Source of the DNA: Flavimaribacter sp024343425
GTDB lineage: Bacteria > Pseudomonadota > Alphaproteobacteria > Rhizobiales > Rhizobiaceae
Assembly (NCBI GenBank): GCA_965227645.1
Contig: OZ245773.1
Coordinates: forward strand, 5,146,001 to 5,210,000
Length of the DNA: 64,000 nucleotides
Direction of reading: 5' to 3'
Each line of letters starts with the position of its first letter. The stretch's first letter is position 1. A program made the position numbers and the translations under genes. Below, piece by piece: positions 7,570 through 16,748 of the stretch. Under the pieces are notes generated by a model. The model was not told the DNA's origin and did not search any database. It saw only the letters and a list, made by a program, of their open reading frames with translations.

Positions 7570-9393
7570 ATGAACAGCAGTAACAGTAAAGCCTACGAGC
7601 TGACCGAACACACTTTTGACGTCGTCGTGGTCGGCGCCGGCGGCGCCGGTCTCAGGGCTACCCTCGGCATGGCCGAACAGGGTTTGCGGACAGCCTGCAT
7701 CACCAAGGTTTTCCCGACGCGTTCGCATACGGTCGCCGCCCAGGGCGGCATTGCAGCAAGCTTGCGCAACATGACGCCGGACAGCTGGCAGTGGCACATG
7801 TACGACACCATCAAGGGGTCGGACTGGCTTGGCGACAATGACGCCATGGAGTATCTCGCCCGCGAGGCGCCGAAGGCCGTCTACGAGCTTGAGCATTACG
7901 GCGTGCCATTTTCGCGCACGGAAGAGGGCAAGATCTATCAGCGACCATTCGGCGGTCATATGCAGAATTTCGGCGAAGGTCCGCCGGTGCAGCGCACCTG
8001 CGCCGCGGCCGACCGGACAGGCCACGCCATTTTGCATACGCTCTACGGCCAGTCGCTGCGCCATCACGCACAATTCTTCATCGAGTATTTCGCGATCGAC
8101 CTGCTGATGAGCGACGACGGCGTATGCACCGGCGTCGTCGCCTGGAACCTTGACGACGGAACGATGCATGTTTTCCGCGCCAAGATGGTGGTGCTCGCCA
8201 CGGGCGGTTACGGACGCGCCTATTTCTCGGCCACCTCCGCCCATACCTGCACCGGTGACGGCAACGGCATGATCGCCCGCGCGGGCCTGCCGCTGCAGGA
8301 CATGGAATTCGTCCAGTTTCATCCGACCGGCATCTACGGCGCCGGCATGCTGATCACCGAGGGCGCGCGCGGCGAGGGCGGCTATCTCGTCAATTCCGAA
8401 GGCGAGCGCTTTATGGAGCGCTATGCGCCTTCCGCAAAGGATCTTGCATCGCGCGACGTCGTTTCGCGCTGCATGACCATGGAAATTCGCGAGGGGCGCG
8501 GCGTCGGCAAGGAAAAGGATCACATCTTCCTGCATCTCGACCACCTCGATCCGGCGGTGCTGGCCGAAAGGCTGCCCGGCATATCGGAATCAGCGCGGAT
8601 TTTTGCGGGCGTCGACGTGACGCAGGAGCCGATACCGGTGCTGCCAACCGTGCATTACAACATGGGCGGTATTCCGACGACCTATCACGGAGAGGTGCTC
8701 AACCCTACCGACGACGATCCCGATCGTATCCAGCCGGGTCTGATGGCGGTTGGCGAGGCGGGCTGCGCATCCGTTCACGGCGCCAACCGGCTGGGATCGA
8801 ACTCCCTGATCGACCTGGTGGTTTTCGGACGCGCAGCGGCGATCCGAGCCGGCCAGACGATCGACCGGAACTCGGAAATTCCGCATGTGCCCCAGGCGAG
8901 CCTGGACAAGATCCTCGACCGGTTCGACCGCACGCGTCACGCCAACGGTTCTGTCCCGACGGCGGAGATGCGCGATCGCATGCAGCGCGCCATGCAGGAA
9001 GACGCAGCCGTATTCCGCACCCAGGAATCGCTGGAGCAGGGCTGCAAGCGCATCGACGAGATCTACGCCGCGCTGCCGGATGTCAAGGTCACCGACCGGT
9101 CCATGATCTGGAACTCCGATCTGGTGGAAACGCTGGAACTGGACAATCTTGCGGTCTGCGCCCTTGTCACTGTTCACGGCGCAGAGGCCCGCAAGGAAAG
9201 CCGCGGCGCCCATGCGCGGGAAGATTTCCCCGATCGGGACGATAAGAACTGGCGTGTCCATACGCTGGCCCGTGTGGACGAGAAGGGCAAGGTCGACCTC
9301 TCATACCGGCCCGTCCACGTTGATCCGCTGACGCCCGAGAGCGAAGGCGGCATCGAACTGGCGCGCATCGCGCCCAAGAAGCGCGTCTATTAG
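7570..9393 (+). CDS. sdhA: Succinate dehydrogenase flavoprotein subunit SdhA
   Basis: Catalytic subunit that oxidises succinate to fumarate using covalently bound FAD. The 607 residues are the usual length. The dinucleotide-binding loop VVGAGGAGLRA is at about residues 20-30. The FAD-linking histidine is His53 within TRSHTVAAQGG. Substrate-site motifs HPTGIYGAGMLITEGARGEG and the C-terminal HGANRLGSNSL are intact. It lies third in sdhCDAB, 11 bp before sdhB. Confidence 0.98.
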   Translation: MNSSNSKAYELTEHTFDVVVVGAGGAGLRATLGMAEQGLRTACITKVFPTRSHTVAAQGGIAASLRNMTPDSWQWHMYDTIKGSDWLGDNDAMEYLAREAPKAVYELEHYGVPFSRTEEGKIYQRPFGGHMQNFGEGPPVQRTCAAADRTGHAILHTLYGQSLRHHAQFFIEYFAIDLLMSDDGVCTGVVAWNLDDGTMHVFRAKMVVLATGGYGRAYFSATSAHTCTGDGNGMIARAGLPLQDMEFVQFHPTGIYGAGMLITEGARGEGGYLVNSEGERFMERYAPSAKDLASRDVVSRCMTMEIREGRGVGKEKDHIFLHLDHLDPAVLAERLPGISESARIFAGVDVTQEPIPVLPTVHYNMGGIPTTYHGEVLNPTDDDPDRIQPGLMAVGEAGCASVHGANRLGSNSLIDLVVFGRAAAIRAGQTIDRNSEIPHVPQASLDKILDRFDRTRHANGSVPTAEMRDRMQRAMQEDAAVFRTQESLEQGCKRIDEIYAALPDVKVTDRSMIWNSDLVETLELDNLAVCALVTVHGAEARKESRGAHAREDFPDRDDKNWRVHTLARVDEKGKVDLSYRPVHVDPLTPESEGGIELARIAPKKRVY

Positions 9394-9404
9394 GAAGGTC
9401 CGTC

Positions 9405-10184
9405 ATGGTTGAATTCACACTTCCCAAAAACTCGCGGATCACCGAGGGCAAGACGTGGCCAAAGCCCGAAGGCGCGTCGAAGCTGCACGAATTCCGCGTT
9501 TATCGCTGGTCCCCGGACGAGGGCAAGAACCCCTCCATCGACACCTACTACATCGATGTCGACGATTGCGGACCGATGGTTCTCGACGGCCTGCTCTACA
9601 TCAAGAACAAGATAGACCCGACGCTGACGCTGCGCCGTTCCTGCCGCGAAGGCGTCTGCGGTTCCTGCGCGATGAATATCGACGGCGCGAACACGCTCGC
9701 CTGCACCAAGGGCATGGATGAAATCGACGGTCCGGTGAAGATCTATCCGCTTCCGCATCTGCCGGTGGTCAAGGATCTCGTTCCCGACCTCAACAATTTC
9801 TACGCCCAGCACAGGTCAATCGAACCCTGGCTGCAGACGGTCTCGCCTGCGCCTGAAAAGGAATGGCTGCAATCGCATGAGGACCGGGTCAAGCTTGACG
9901 GTCTGTATGAATGCATCCTGTGCGCCTGCTGCTCGACATCCTGCCCGAGCTACTGGTGGAATGGCGACCGCTATCTCGGTCCCGCCGTATTGCTGCAGGC
10001 CTATCGCTGGCTGATCGACAGTCGCGACGAGGCCACCGGCGAACGTCTGGACCAGCTTGAAGATCCCTTCCGGCTCTATCGCTGCCACACCATCATGAAC
10101 TGCGCCCAGACATGCCCGAAGGGGCTGAATCCGGCCAAGGCGATCGCCGAAATCAAGAAGATGCTGGTCGAGCGGCGCGTCTAG
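9405..10184 (+). CDS. sdhB: Succinate dehydrogenase iron-sulfur subunit SdhB
   Basis: Electron-transfer subunit of complex II, 259 residues. Ligands for the three clusters are visible: [2Fe-2S] Cys80, Cys85, Cys88 and Cys100; [4Fe-4S] and [3Fe-4S] in CILCACCSTSC (from Cys169) and CHTIMNCAQTCPKG (Cys226, Cys232, Cys236). WWNGDRYLGPAVL near residue 183-195 lies at the quinone site. It closes the sdh operon; no clear terminator was seen in the 148 bp before the next gene. Confidence 0.98.
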   Translation: MVEFTLPKNSRITEGKTWPKPEGASKLHEFRVYRWSPDEGKNPSIDTYYIDVDDCGPMVLDGLLYIKNKIDPTLTLRRSCREGVCGSCAMNIDGANTLACTKGMDEIDGPVKIYPLPHLPVVKDLVPDLNNFYAQHRSIEPWLQTVSPAPEKEWLQSHEDRVKLDGLYECILCACCSTSCPSYWWNGDRYLGPAVLLQAYRWLIDSRDEATGERLDQLEDPFRLYRCHTIMNCAQTCPKGLNPAKAIAEIKKMLVERRV

Positions 10185-10332
10185 GCGCCGCTCCTCGCTG
10201 ACGCATCTTTCCGCTGTGCATGCCGCCTGACACGTGCGTCTCACGCTGTCGTGAGTCCATTTGACTTGAAGAATGGCGCGCGCGGCCTCTACTGGATCAG
10301 GTACGCAACACTGTTTCACGGGAGAGATCGCA

Positions 10333-10986
10333 ATGCGCAGATTCACCATTGCAGGACTGGTCGCAGCCGGAATGGCCGCCGCAGCCGTTTATGGACTGTC
10401 GCCAATGCCGACCGTACATGCACAGTCGGCCGCCTCGGGCGACACCGCCAGGGCGATCTTCGCCGGCGGGTGTTTCTGGTGCGTGGAATCGGATTTTGAC
10501 AAGGTTCCGGGCGTCGTGTCGACGACGTCCGGCTACACCGGCGGCCATCTGGACAATCCGACCTATCGCGATGTCGTCACTGAAACCACGGGCCACCGCG
10601 AGGCGGTGCTGGTCGAATATGATCCGGACAAGGTGAGTTACGAGGCGTTGCTCGACGCCTACTGGCACAGCGTCGACCCGACCGACGCCGATGGTCAGTT
10701 CTGCGACCGTGGCGAGAGCTACACCACGGCCATCTACACGACAAGCGACGACCAGCAGAAGCAGGCGGAAGCCTCGGCGAAGACGATCTCCGCCGAACTG
10801 GATGCGCCGGTCGCCACGTTGATCGCGCCGGCGCAGACATTCTATCCGGCCGAGGATTATCACCAGGACTATTATTTGAAGAATCCGGTTCGCTACAAAT
10901 ATTACCGTTTTGGCTGCCGTCGCGACGCCCGCCTCGACCGGCTATGGGGCGATGACGCCCATCGGGGTCTGTCGAAAACGCACTGA
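10333..10986 (+). CDS. msrA: Peptide methionine sulfoxide reductase MsrA, exported form
   Basis: MsrA reduces the S-epimer of methionine sulfoxide. The 217-residue protein has a Sec signal peptide (MRRFTIAGLVAAGMAAAAVYG, cleavage after VHA near residue 30), so it should act in the periplasm rather than the cytosol. The catalytic motif GGCFWC places the nucleophile at Cys47. YTGGHLDNPTYRDV, HREAVLVEYDP and DGQFCDRGESY follow in the family order. A resolving Cys is likely the one in FGCRRD near the C-terminus. The start was chosen at the ATG after GGAGAG; an upstream frame to 10273 has no such site. It converges on the next gene with 11 bp between stops. Confidence 0.93.
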   Translation: MRRFTIAGLVAAGMAAAAVYGLSPMPTVHAQSAASGDTARAIFAGGCFWCVESDFDKVPGVVSTTSGYTGGHLDNPTYRDVVTETTGHREAVLVEYDPDKVSYEALLDAYWHSVDPTDADGQFCDRGESYTTAIYTTSDDQQKQAEASAKTISAELDAPVATLIAPAQTFYPAEDYHQDYYLKNPVRYKYYRFGCRRDARLDRLWGDDAHRGLSKTH

Positions 10987-10997
10987 CCCGGGGCCTG

Positions 10998-11978
10998 TCA
11001 GGGCTGTCGCGGGGGTCTGCCGAAACCGCCGGGCGGCGGCCGGCGCATTCCGCCGCGCGGCCCGCCGCGACCGGGTGAGAGACTTACCGGCAATTTGGCC
11101 GGCTTTCCCCGGAAGCAACCCACCGTATACGGATATTCGTCCGTCATGTGGTAGTGGTACATTTCCCGCTCATCGCCATCCCAGATGACCGTGCCGGCAT
11201 GTCCGTGGCACTCGTCGAGGTCGGCGTTCTTCATGCGCTTGCCGCCTTCGCCGTATTTTCCGTATATGCCGAACCCGTCCAGCGCATAGCCGATGAGATC
11301 CGAGTGCCCGCCTGGTCCCGAGCGTCTGTCTTTGATACAGGGCGACAGGGTGTGAAAATGATACAGGCCACTGCGCTCCGGGTGTCCGGCGCACGCATCC
11401 ATGATTTCATGCGCCGGCGCGTCCTTGCCGCGACCATCCAGGGCATTGAAGATGGCCGTGTTGGTGACCGTTATCCCGATCATGCCCATCGGCACGCACT
11501 GCGCGCGTCCTGCGATCGCCGGCAGCGCCGGCATGGAGTAGGCAATGTCTGTCTCTCTTATACTGCCCGGATTCCTGTCATAGGCGAAAGCTTCATCCTG
11601 CGGGCGAATGGGAAATCGGCCTGTCGGCGTTTCCGGTAAAGTGTTCGACCGGACCACCCGTTTCTTTCCTTCCAGGGATATCCTGAGTTCGGCCGGCCAC
11701 CAGACGGAGCCCGGGACTATTGGCTTGAGATCAGGATCGTAAGTTGTTCTGCCAAGCCAGTCTCCGCTTGCGTGAGCGCCGCCCGCATTGGGATTGAATC
11801 GCTGCTGGCAGGAAAAGATATGACCCACCTTCGGGCGGTTCGAGATCTTGCCGTCGCCCAGTGGCAATTGGTGGGCGCCGGCGCTTGCAATCGCCGAGGA
11901 AAACAGCGCCACACCGCAAAGCAGAATGGCGAGACGTCTTGATCTATCCACTATCGGGTGTCCGGATTTCGTATACAT
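10998..11978 (-). CDS. YHYH-domain secreted protein
   Basis: The 326-residue protein has a signal sequence (RLAILLCGVALFSSAIASAGA) and the YHYH domain of unknown function, seen as GLYHFHTLSPC near residue 205 and MYHYHMTDEYPYTVGCF near 280. Conserved His, Cys and Asp residues (DECHGHAG, DACAGHPER) suggest metal binding. The C-terminal 35 residues are Gly, Arg and Pro rich and low in complexity. Domain identity is from memory of the YHYH family. No partner gene is obvious; it converges on the exported MsrA, so a link with periplasmic redox or metal chemistry is conceivable but unproven. Confidence 0.8.
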   Translation of the reverse strand: MYTKSGHPIVDRSRRLAILLCGVALFSSAIASAGAHQLPLGDGKISNRPKVGHIFSCQQRFNPNAGGAHASGDWLGRTTYDPDLKPIVPGSVWWPAELRISLEGKKRVVRSNTLPETPTGRFPIRPQDEAFAYDRNPGSIRETDIAYSMPALPAIAGRAQCVPMGMIGITVTNTAIFNALDGRGKDAPAHEIMDACAGHPERSGLYHFHTLSPCIKDRRSGPGGHSDLIGYALDGFGIYGKYGEGGKRMKNADLDECHGHAGTVIWDGDEREMYHYHMTDEYPYTVGCFRGKPAKLPVSLSPGRGGPRGGMRRPPPGGFGRPPRQP

Positions 11979-12297
11979 GAAATATATGGCCTTGAATTTG
12001 AAATGACCGGATTACACTTCTGAAGTTCGCCAAGGTCAATTGGCGCGCGCGCCCGAATTTGTCGCAAAATGTAACCGGGCGAAGATCAGAGGCGCATCGC
12101 ATCGGCGCTTCATGTCGCTACAGGGGCTGGTTGACCGGATGATTTTCGCGATCGTCCCGGAATCGGGTCGTGATAGGATTTCATCCATTTTTATTACAAT
12201 TTCGCCATCATTGTATATTGAAAGCTAACGACTATTATGGGTAAGGAAGCGCCCGGACGGGCGTGTGTCTCGCGTAATACGGAACAGGGATTTGAAG
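11979..12297. other. AT-richer intergenic stretch between divergent genes
   Basis: Divergent spacer between the YHYH gene and the Omp19-like gene. It is visibly AT-richer than its surroundings. A possible plus-strand promoter is TTGTAT (12211-12216), a 16-bp spacer and TATTAT (12233-12238), which would give a leader of about 50 bases for the lipoprotein gene. A 62-codon open frame at 12040-12228 has no ribosome site and looks accidental. Confidence 0.4.
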
Positions 12298-12804
12298 ATG
12301 CGGAATATTGCAGTGCTGATGCTCATCGGCCTCGTCGTCGCGACAGCCGGCTGTCAGCGCACGAATTACCGGCCATTGCCCAAGCCTGAACCGCTTTCTC
12401 CGGCGCCTGTGGGCACCGTGCAGAGCGGACAACTGTCTTCGCCCGGCGACGCCAGCGGTTTCCCGGAAGCCCCGGCCGATGGTCAGTCGCAGGAGCAGTT
12501 CGAGACGGCCGCGGCAGGCGCTCCGGCGGTGACGCGCGAAGCTCTGGTCGGCCGCTGGACGATTTCAGCGAGCGGATCGAACTGCGATCTGTTCCTTGCG
12601 TTGACCAAGTGGACCGGCGGTTACCGCGCCGCCACGCGCGGTTGCAGCAACGAGGCGGCGCTGGTCTCGGCCTGGGACGTGCAGGGCAATCAGGTCCTGC
12701 TCTCCGACAATTCCGGCAACCAGTTCGCCAGGCTCTACAAATCCGGCGAGGAAAGCTACAACGGAACCACGGCGTCCGGACAGCCAGTCACCCTGAGCCG
12801 CTGA
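12298..12804 (+). CDS. Omp19-like outer-membrane lipoprotein with protease-inhibitor (Inh) domain
   Basis: A 168-residue lipoprotein. The signal ends in a lipobox (TAGC), so the mature protein starts at a lipidated Cys near residue 18. A Pro/Ser-rich linker follows, with GTVQSGQLSSP resembling Brucella Omp19. The C-terminal half is the Inh beta-barrel: LVGRWTISASGSNCDLFL, GYRAATRGC, and the closing GQPVTLSR, which matches the end of Omp19 as I remember it. Two Cys (in SNCDL and TRGC) can form the family disulfide. Omp19 in Brucella inhibits host proteases; that role is an extrapolation here. The ATG was chosen because it gives a clean lipoprotein signal. Confidence 0.82.
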   Translation: MRNIAVLMLIGLVVATAGCQRTNYRPLPKPEPLSPAPVGTVQSGQLSSPGDASGFPEAPADGQSQEQFETAAAGAPAVTREALVGRWTISASGSNCDLFLALTKWTGGYRAATRGCSNEAALVSAWDVQGNQVLLSDNSGNQFARLYKSGEESYNGTTASGQPVTLSR

Positions 12805-12847
12805 TCCGGATGACCGGTCGGCCGGCGCTTACTCTGGTGACCTCCCG

Positions 12848-14005
12848 ATGAAGGATATTGCCGAACGCACGACGGTGGTCGAGCGTTACCGGTCTCTCGT
12901 GACAAGGGATGCGTTGCAGGAAGACGAGGCGCAGATTGCGCTCGCCGAACGGCTTGATCACGTCCTGTCCGAAATCGGCGCAAAGCGCCTGCGTTCCAAA
13001 TCGAGCTCGCTGGGCTGGCTTTTCGCGCGCAAGAAGAACACGCCGCCCAAGGTTCGCGGCCTCTATATCTACGGGTCTGTCGGCCGCGGCAAAACCATGC
13101 TCATGGACCTGTTCTACAAGCTGGTTCCCGCCCACAAGAAGCGTCGCGTGCATTTCCACGCCTTCATGGCCGACGTCCATGATCGCATCAACGCCCACAG
13201 GAAGGCGCACAAGCGGGGCGAAACGCCGGAAGCCGATCCGATGCCCCCGGTCGCCGAACAGCTGATCGAGGAAGCCTGGGTGTTGTGCTTCGACGAATTT
13301 TCCGTCACCGACATCACCGACGCGATGATCCTGTCGCGCTTGTTCGAGCAGCTCTTTTCCCGCGGCTGCGTCCTCATAGCCACGTCGAACGTTGAGCCGG
13401 ACGATCTCTATCGCGACGGGCTCAACCGGCAGCTCTTCCTGCCTTTCATTGATCTGCTGAAGAACGAGGTCGACATTTTCAACCTCGATGCGCGAACGGA
13501 CTACCGGCTGGAGAAGTTGCGCCGGCTGCCGGTCTATCTGCACCCGCTCAATGACGAGACGCGCATCGCCTTTGCGAAGACCTGGAAAGAGGTTATCGCC
13601 GGCGAACAGATCCGCCAGGATACGGTCGAGGTCATGGGCCGGCGTCTGACCGTGCCGCTCGTCGCCGACGGCGTCGCGCGCTTCAGCTTCGAGGAGCTTT
13701 GCCGCCAGCCGCTCGGAGCGCGGGACTATCTCGCCATCACCGCCAGATACCATACGATCTTCATCGAGAACGTGCCGGTGCTCGACCAGAGCATGCGCAA
13801 CGAGGCGAAGCGGTTCATCAACCTTGTCGACGCGCTTTACGATTCCGGAACGCTGATCTACATGACGGCGGCCGCCGATCCCGAGGACCTGTTCCGCTCC
13901 GGCAGGGGGACGGAAGGTTTCGAATCCGCCCGCACGGCCTCGCGCCTCTTCGAGATGCAGAGCCTCGACTATGTTTCCGCGACGCGCGCCGCCAGGGTCG
14001 AATGA
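12848..14005 (+). CDS. zapE: Cell division protein ZapE (AFG1-like ATPase)
   Basis: A 385-residue AFG1/ZapE ATPase, which in bacteria associates with the Z ring and in mitochondria with protein quality control. Walker A is GSVGRGKTMLMDLF (residues ~77-90), with HFHAFMADVH after it. Walker B is VLCFDEFSVTDI, and sensor-like ATSNVEPDDLY follows. The C-terminal segment IPVLDQSMRN-type sequence (NVPVLDQSMRNEAKRFINLVDALYD) is characteristic of the family. It lies 43 bp after the Omp19-like gene and before mdh, an order I associate with Rhizobiales. Confidence 0.93.
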   Translation: MKDIAERTTVVERYRSLVTRDALQEDEAQIALAERLDHVLSEIGAKRLRSKSSSLGWLFARKKNTPPKVRGLYIYGSVGRGKTMLMDLFYKLVPAHKKRRVHFHAFMADVHDRINAHRKAHKRGETPEADPMPPVAEQLIEEAWVLCFDEFSVTDITDAMILSRLFEQLFSRGCVLIATSNVEPDDLYRDGLNRQLFLPFIDLLKNEVDIFNLDARTDYRLEKLRRLPVYLHPLNDETRIAFAKTWKEVIAGEQIRQDTVEVMGRRLTVPLVADGVARFSFEELCRQPLGARDYLAITARYHTIFIENVPVLDQSMRNEAKRFINLVDALYDSGTLIYMTAAADPEDLFRSGRGTEGFESARTASRLFEMQSLDYVSATRAARVE

Positions 14006-14176
14006 CCAGAAAAAAAGGCAAAATTCTTACGTTTACGTAAGCCCCGAAAGATATAACCGTTTGAATTTGCTCATATCCAAAGTTTAAGTTGCCAAATTTT
14101 GGAGAGGAGTCTAATCACATGGCCGTTCTTTGGGGACAAATGACCAGCAGACTGAGACAATCGGAGGTGTCATCGT

Positions 14177-15139
14177 ATGGCGCGCAATAAAATCGCTTTG
14201 ATCGGATCCGGCATGATTGGCGGCACTTTGGCCCACCTTGCTGGTCTTAAGGAGATGGGGGATGTCGTTCTTTTCGACATCGCCGAGGGAATTCCCCAGG
14301 GCAAGGGACTGGATATCGCCGAATCCTCGCCGGTCGACGGTTTTGACGCGGCGATGACCGGCGTCAACGACTATGCGGGGATCGAGGGCGCGGATGTCTG
14401 CATCGTGACCGCCGGCGTGCCGCGCAAGCCCGGCATGAGCCGCGATGATCTTCTCGAAATCAATCTGAAGGTGATGGAGCAGGTCGGCGCGGGCATCAAG
14501 AAATACGCCCCCGACGCCTTCGTCATCTGCATCACCAATCCGCTCGACGCGATGGTCTGGGCCCTGCAGAAGTTCTCCGGCCTGCCGAAGAACAAGGTCG
14601 TCGGCATGGCCGGCGTGCTCGACAGTTCGCGCTTCCGCTACTTCCTCGCCGAAGAGTTCAAGGTGTCGGTCGAAGACGTCACGGCCTTCGTGCTCGGCGG
14701 CCACGGCGACTCGATGGTGCCGCTGGCGCGCTACTCGACCGTCGCAGGCATTCCGCTGACCGACCTCGTCAAGATGGGCTGGGTCACCAAGGCGCGCCTC
14801 GAGGAAATCATCCAGCGCACCCGCGACGGCGGCGCGGAGATCGTCGGACTGCTGAAAACCGGCTCGGCCTACTACGCGCCGGCCGCGTCGGCGATCGCGA
14901 TGGCCGAATCCTACCTCAAGGACAAGAAGCGCGTGCTGCCCTGCGCCGCCTATCTGTCCGGTCAGTACGGCGTCAAGGACATGTATGTCGGCGTTCCCGT
15001 GATCATCGGCTCCGACGGCGTCGAGCGGATCATCGAGATCGACCTCAACAAGTCCGAGCAGAAGGCTTTCGACAGTTCGGTCTCCGCGGTTGCGGGATTG
15101 TGCGAAGCCTGCATGAACATCGCTCCCAATCTGAAATAG
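14177..15139 (+). CDS. mdh: Malate dehydrogenase
   Basis: Oxidises malate to oxaloacetate with NAD+. The 320-residue protein belongs to the lactate-dehydrogenase-like type usual in alphaproteobacteria: nucleotide loop ALIGSGMIGGTLAHLAG at the N-terminus, VTAGVPRKPGMSRDDLL substrate loop with its Arg residues, ITNPLDAMVW, and GGHGDSMVPLARYS with the catalytic His. The ATG follows GGAGGTG. It opens the mdh-sucCD-sucAB-lpd TCA block; sucC starts 30 bp downstream. The 171 bp before it contain an AT-rich tract compatible with a promoter (TTGAAT near 14062), which I rate only as possible. Confidence 0.97.
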   Translation: MARNKIALIGSGMIGGTLAHLAGLKEMGDVVLFDIAEGIPQGKGLDIAESSPVDGFDAAMTGVNDYAGIEGADVCIVTAGVPRKPGMSRDDLLEINLKVMEQVGAGIKKYAPDAFVICITNPLDAMVWALQKFSGLPKNKVVGMAGVLDSSRFRYFLAEEFKVSVEDVTAFVLGGHGDSMVPLARYSTVAGIPLTDLVKMGWVTKARLEEIIQRTRDGGAEIVGLLKTGSAYYAPAASAIAMAESYLKDKKRVLPCAAYLSGQYGVKDMYVGVPVIIGSDGVERIIEIDLNKSEQKAFDSSVSAVAGLCEACMNIAPNLK

Positions 15140-15169
15140 TCCAGCCGTAACGCGAGACGGAAATCTTCC

Positions 15170-16366
15170 ATGAACATACATGAATATCAGGCCAAGGCCC
15201 TTCTGAAGGACTTTGGCGCTCCCGTCGCCGAAGGCGTGCCCGTATTTGCCGCCGACGAGGCGGAAGCGGCCGCAAAGAAACTCCCCGGACCGCTCTACGT
15301 GGTCAAGAGCCAGATCCACGCGGGTGGCCGCGGCAAGGGCAAGTTCAAGGAACTGTCCGCCGACGCCAAGGGCGGAGTCAGGCTTGCGGGCTCGGTCGAG
15401 GAAGTCGTCGGCAACACGAATGAAATGCTCGGCAATACGCTCGTCACCAAGCAGACGGGCCCCGCCGGCAAGCAGGTCAACCGCCTCTATATCGAGGACG
15501 GCGCCGATATCGACCGCGAACTCTATCTTTCGATCCTCGTCGACCGCACCGTCGGCCGTCCCGCTTTCGTGGTGTCCACGGAAGGCGGCATGGACATCGA
15601 GGCGGTGGCCGAGGAAACGCCGGAGAAGATCCTGACGCTTGCGATCGACCCCGAAACCGGCGTCACGGCTGCGGATTCGGCGAAACTGTGCGATGCGCTG
15701 GAGCTGCAGGGCGAAGCGCGGTCGGACGGCGAGACGCTGTTTCCGATCCTCTACAAGGCCTTCACCGAAAAGGACATGAGCCTGCTCGAGGTCAACCCGC
15801 TGATCGTCATGGAAAACGGCAGGCTGCGCGTCCTCGACGCCAAGGTGTCCTTCGACGGCAATGCGCTGTTCCGCCATCCCGACATTGTCGAGCTGCGTGA
15901 CGTGACGGAAGAGGACGAGAAGGAAATCGAGGCCTCCAGGCACGATCTCGCCTATGTCGCTCTCGACGGCAATATCGGCTGCATGGTCAATGGCGCGGGC
16001 CTGGCCATGGCGACCATGGACATCATCAAGCTTTACGGCGCTGAGCCGGCTAACTTTCTTGACGTCGGCGGCGGCGCCACGACGGAAAAGGTCACGGCCG
16101 CCTTCAAGATCATCACGGCCGATCCGGCGGTGGAAGGCATTCTCGTCAACATCTTCGGCGGCATCATGCGCTGCGACGTGATCGCCGAAGGCGTTGTCAC
16201 GGCGGTCAAGGAAGTCGGCCTCAAGGTTCCGCTGGTCGTTCGGCTGGAAGGAACCAATGTCGAGAAAGGCAAAAAGATCATCAACGAGAGCGGTCTCAAC
16301 GTGATCGCCGCCGACGATCTCGACGACGCCGCCCAGAAGATCGTCAAGGCGGTCAAGGGAGCCTGA
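15170..16366 (+). CDS. sucC: Succinyl-CoA synthetase beta subunit SucC
   Basis: Nucleotide-binding ATP-grasp subunit of succinyl-CoA synthetase, which makes ATP (or GTP) from succinyl-CoA. The 398 residues are full length. MNIHEYQAKALLKDFGAPV is the family N-terminus; VVKSQIHAGGRGKGKFKE is the ATP-grasp Lys region; MEVNPLIV-like LLEVNPLIVMENG and NIFGGIMRCDVIAEGVV are present near the C-terminal half. A CoA-ligase domain completes the protein. It is separated from sucD by a small cupin gene, an uncommon arrangement. Confidence 0.97.
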   Translation: MNIHEYQAKALLKDFGAPVAEGVPVFAADEAEAAAKKLPGPLYVVKSQIHAGGRGKGKFKELSADAKGGVRLAGSVEEVVGNTNEMLGNTLVTKQTGPAGKQVNRLYIEDGADIDRELYLSILVDRTVGRPAFVVSTEGGMDIEAVAEETPEKILTLAIDPETGVTAADSAKLCDALELQGEARSDGETLFPILYKAFTEKDMSLLEVNPLIVMENGRLRVLDAKVSFDGNALFRHPDIVELRDVTEEDEKEIEASRHDLAYVALDGNIGCMVNGAGLAMATMDIIKLYGAEPANFLDVGGGATTEKVTAAFKIITADPAVEGILVNIFGGIMRCDVIAEGVVTAVKEVGLKVPLVVRLEGTNVEKGKKIINESGLNVIAADDLDDAAQKIVKAVKGA

Positions 16367-16371
16367 GCAAG

Positions 16372-16740
16372 GTGCCTCCGCGCAAGATCAATCTCGTCGA
16401 AGCCGCCGAAGGCATCAGCGGGGTTTTCCAGCCCCACATCGCCGGAGACGTCAACGATTCCCAGGTCAAGATCGCCAAGTTCGGCGAAGTCTTCGACTGG
16501 CACGCGCACGACGGGGAAGACGAGGGTTTTCTTGTCCTGCGCGGACGCATTGCGATCGACTTCAGGGACGGCTCGGTGGAGCTGGGAGAAGGCGATTTCA
16601 TGGTGGTGCCGAAAACGGTGGAGCACCGGCCGCGTTCGCTGACGCACGAACCCGTCGTGCTGATGTTCGAGCCGGCGACCACCCTGAACACCGGCAACGC
16701 CGAGAGCGATCTTACCGTTTCAGAACTCAACCGACTTTAG
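16372..16740 (+). CDS. Small cupin-domain protein between sucC and sucD
   Basis: A 122-residue single-cupin protein. Cupin motif 1 is visible as FDWHAHDGEDEGFLVLRGRI, giving a possible metal set of His44, His46 and Glu51; motif 2 is VVPKTVEHRPRS with a further His near residue 87. The gene starts with GTG, 5 bp after sucC, and stops 8 bp before sucD, so it is co-transcribed with the synthetase genes. The substrate is unknown. Its place splits two genes that are normally adjacent, so it may be a recent insertion that kept operon spacing, or a lineage-specific accessory. Confidence 0.85.
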   Translation: MPPRKINLVEAAEGISGVFQPHIAGDVNDSQVKIAKFGEVFDWHAHDGEDEGFLVLRGRIAIDFRDGSVELGEGDFMVVPKTVEHRPRSLTHEPVVLMFEPATTLNTGNAESDLTVSELNRL

Positions 16741-16748
16741 GAAGAAGA

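Noticed and set aside
12040..12228. 62-codon frame upstream of the Omp19-like gene
   Set aside because: No ribosome site and no family match; it overlaps the likely promoter.
14111..15943. 610-residue minus-strand open frame
   Set aside because: Antisense to mdh and sucC; no family features, and both sense genes are certain.
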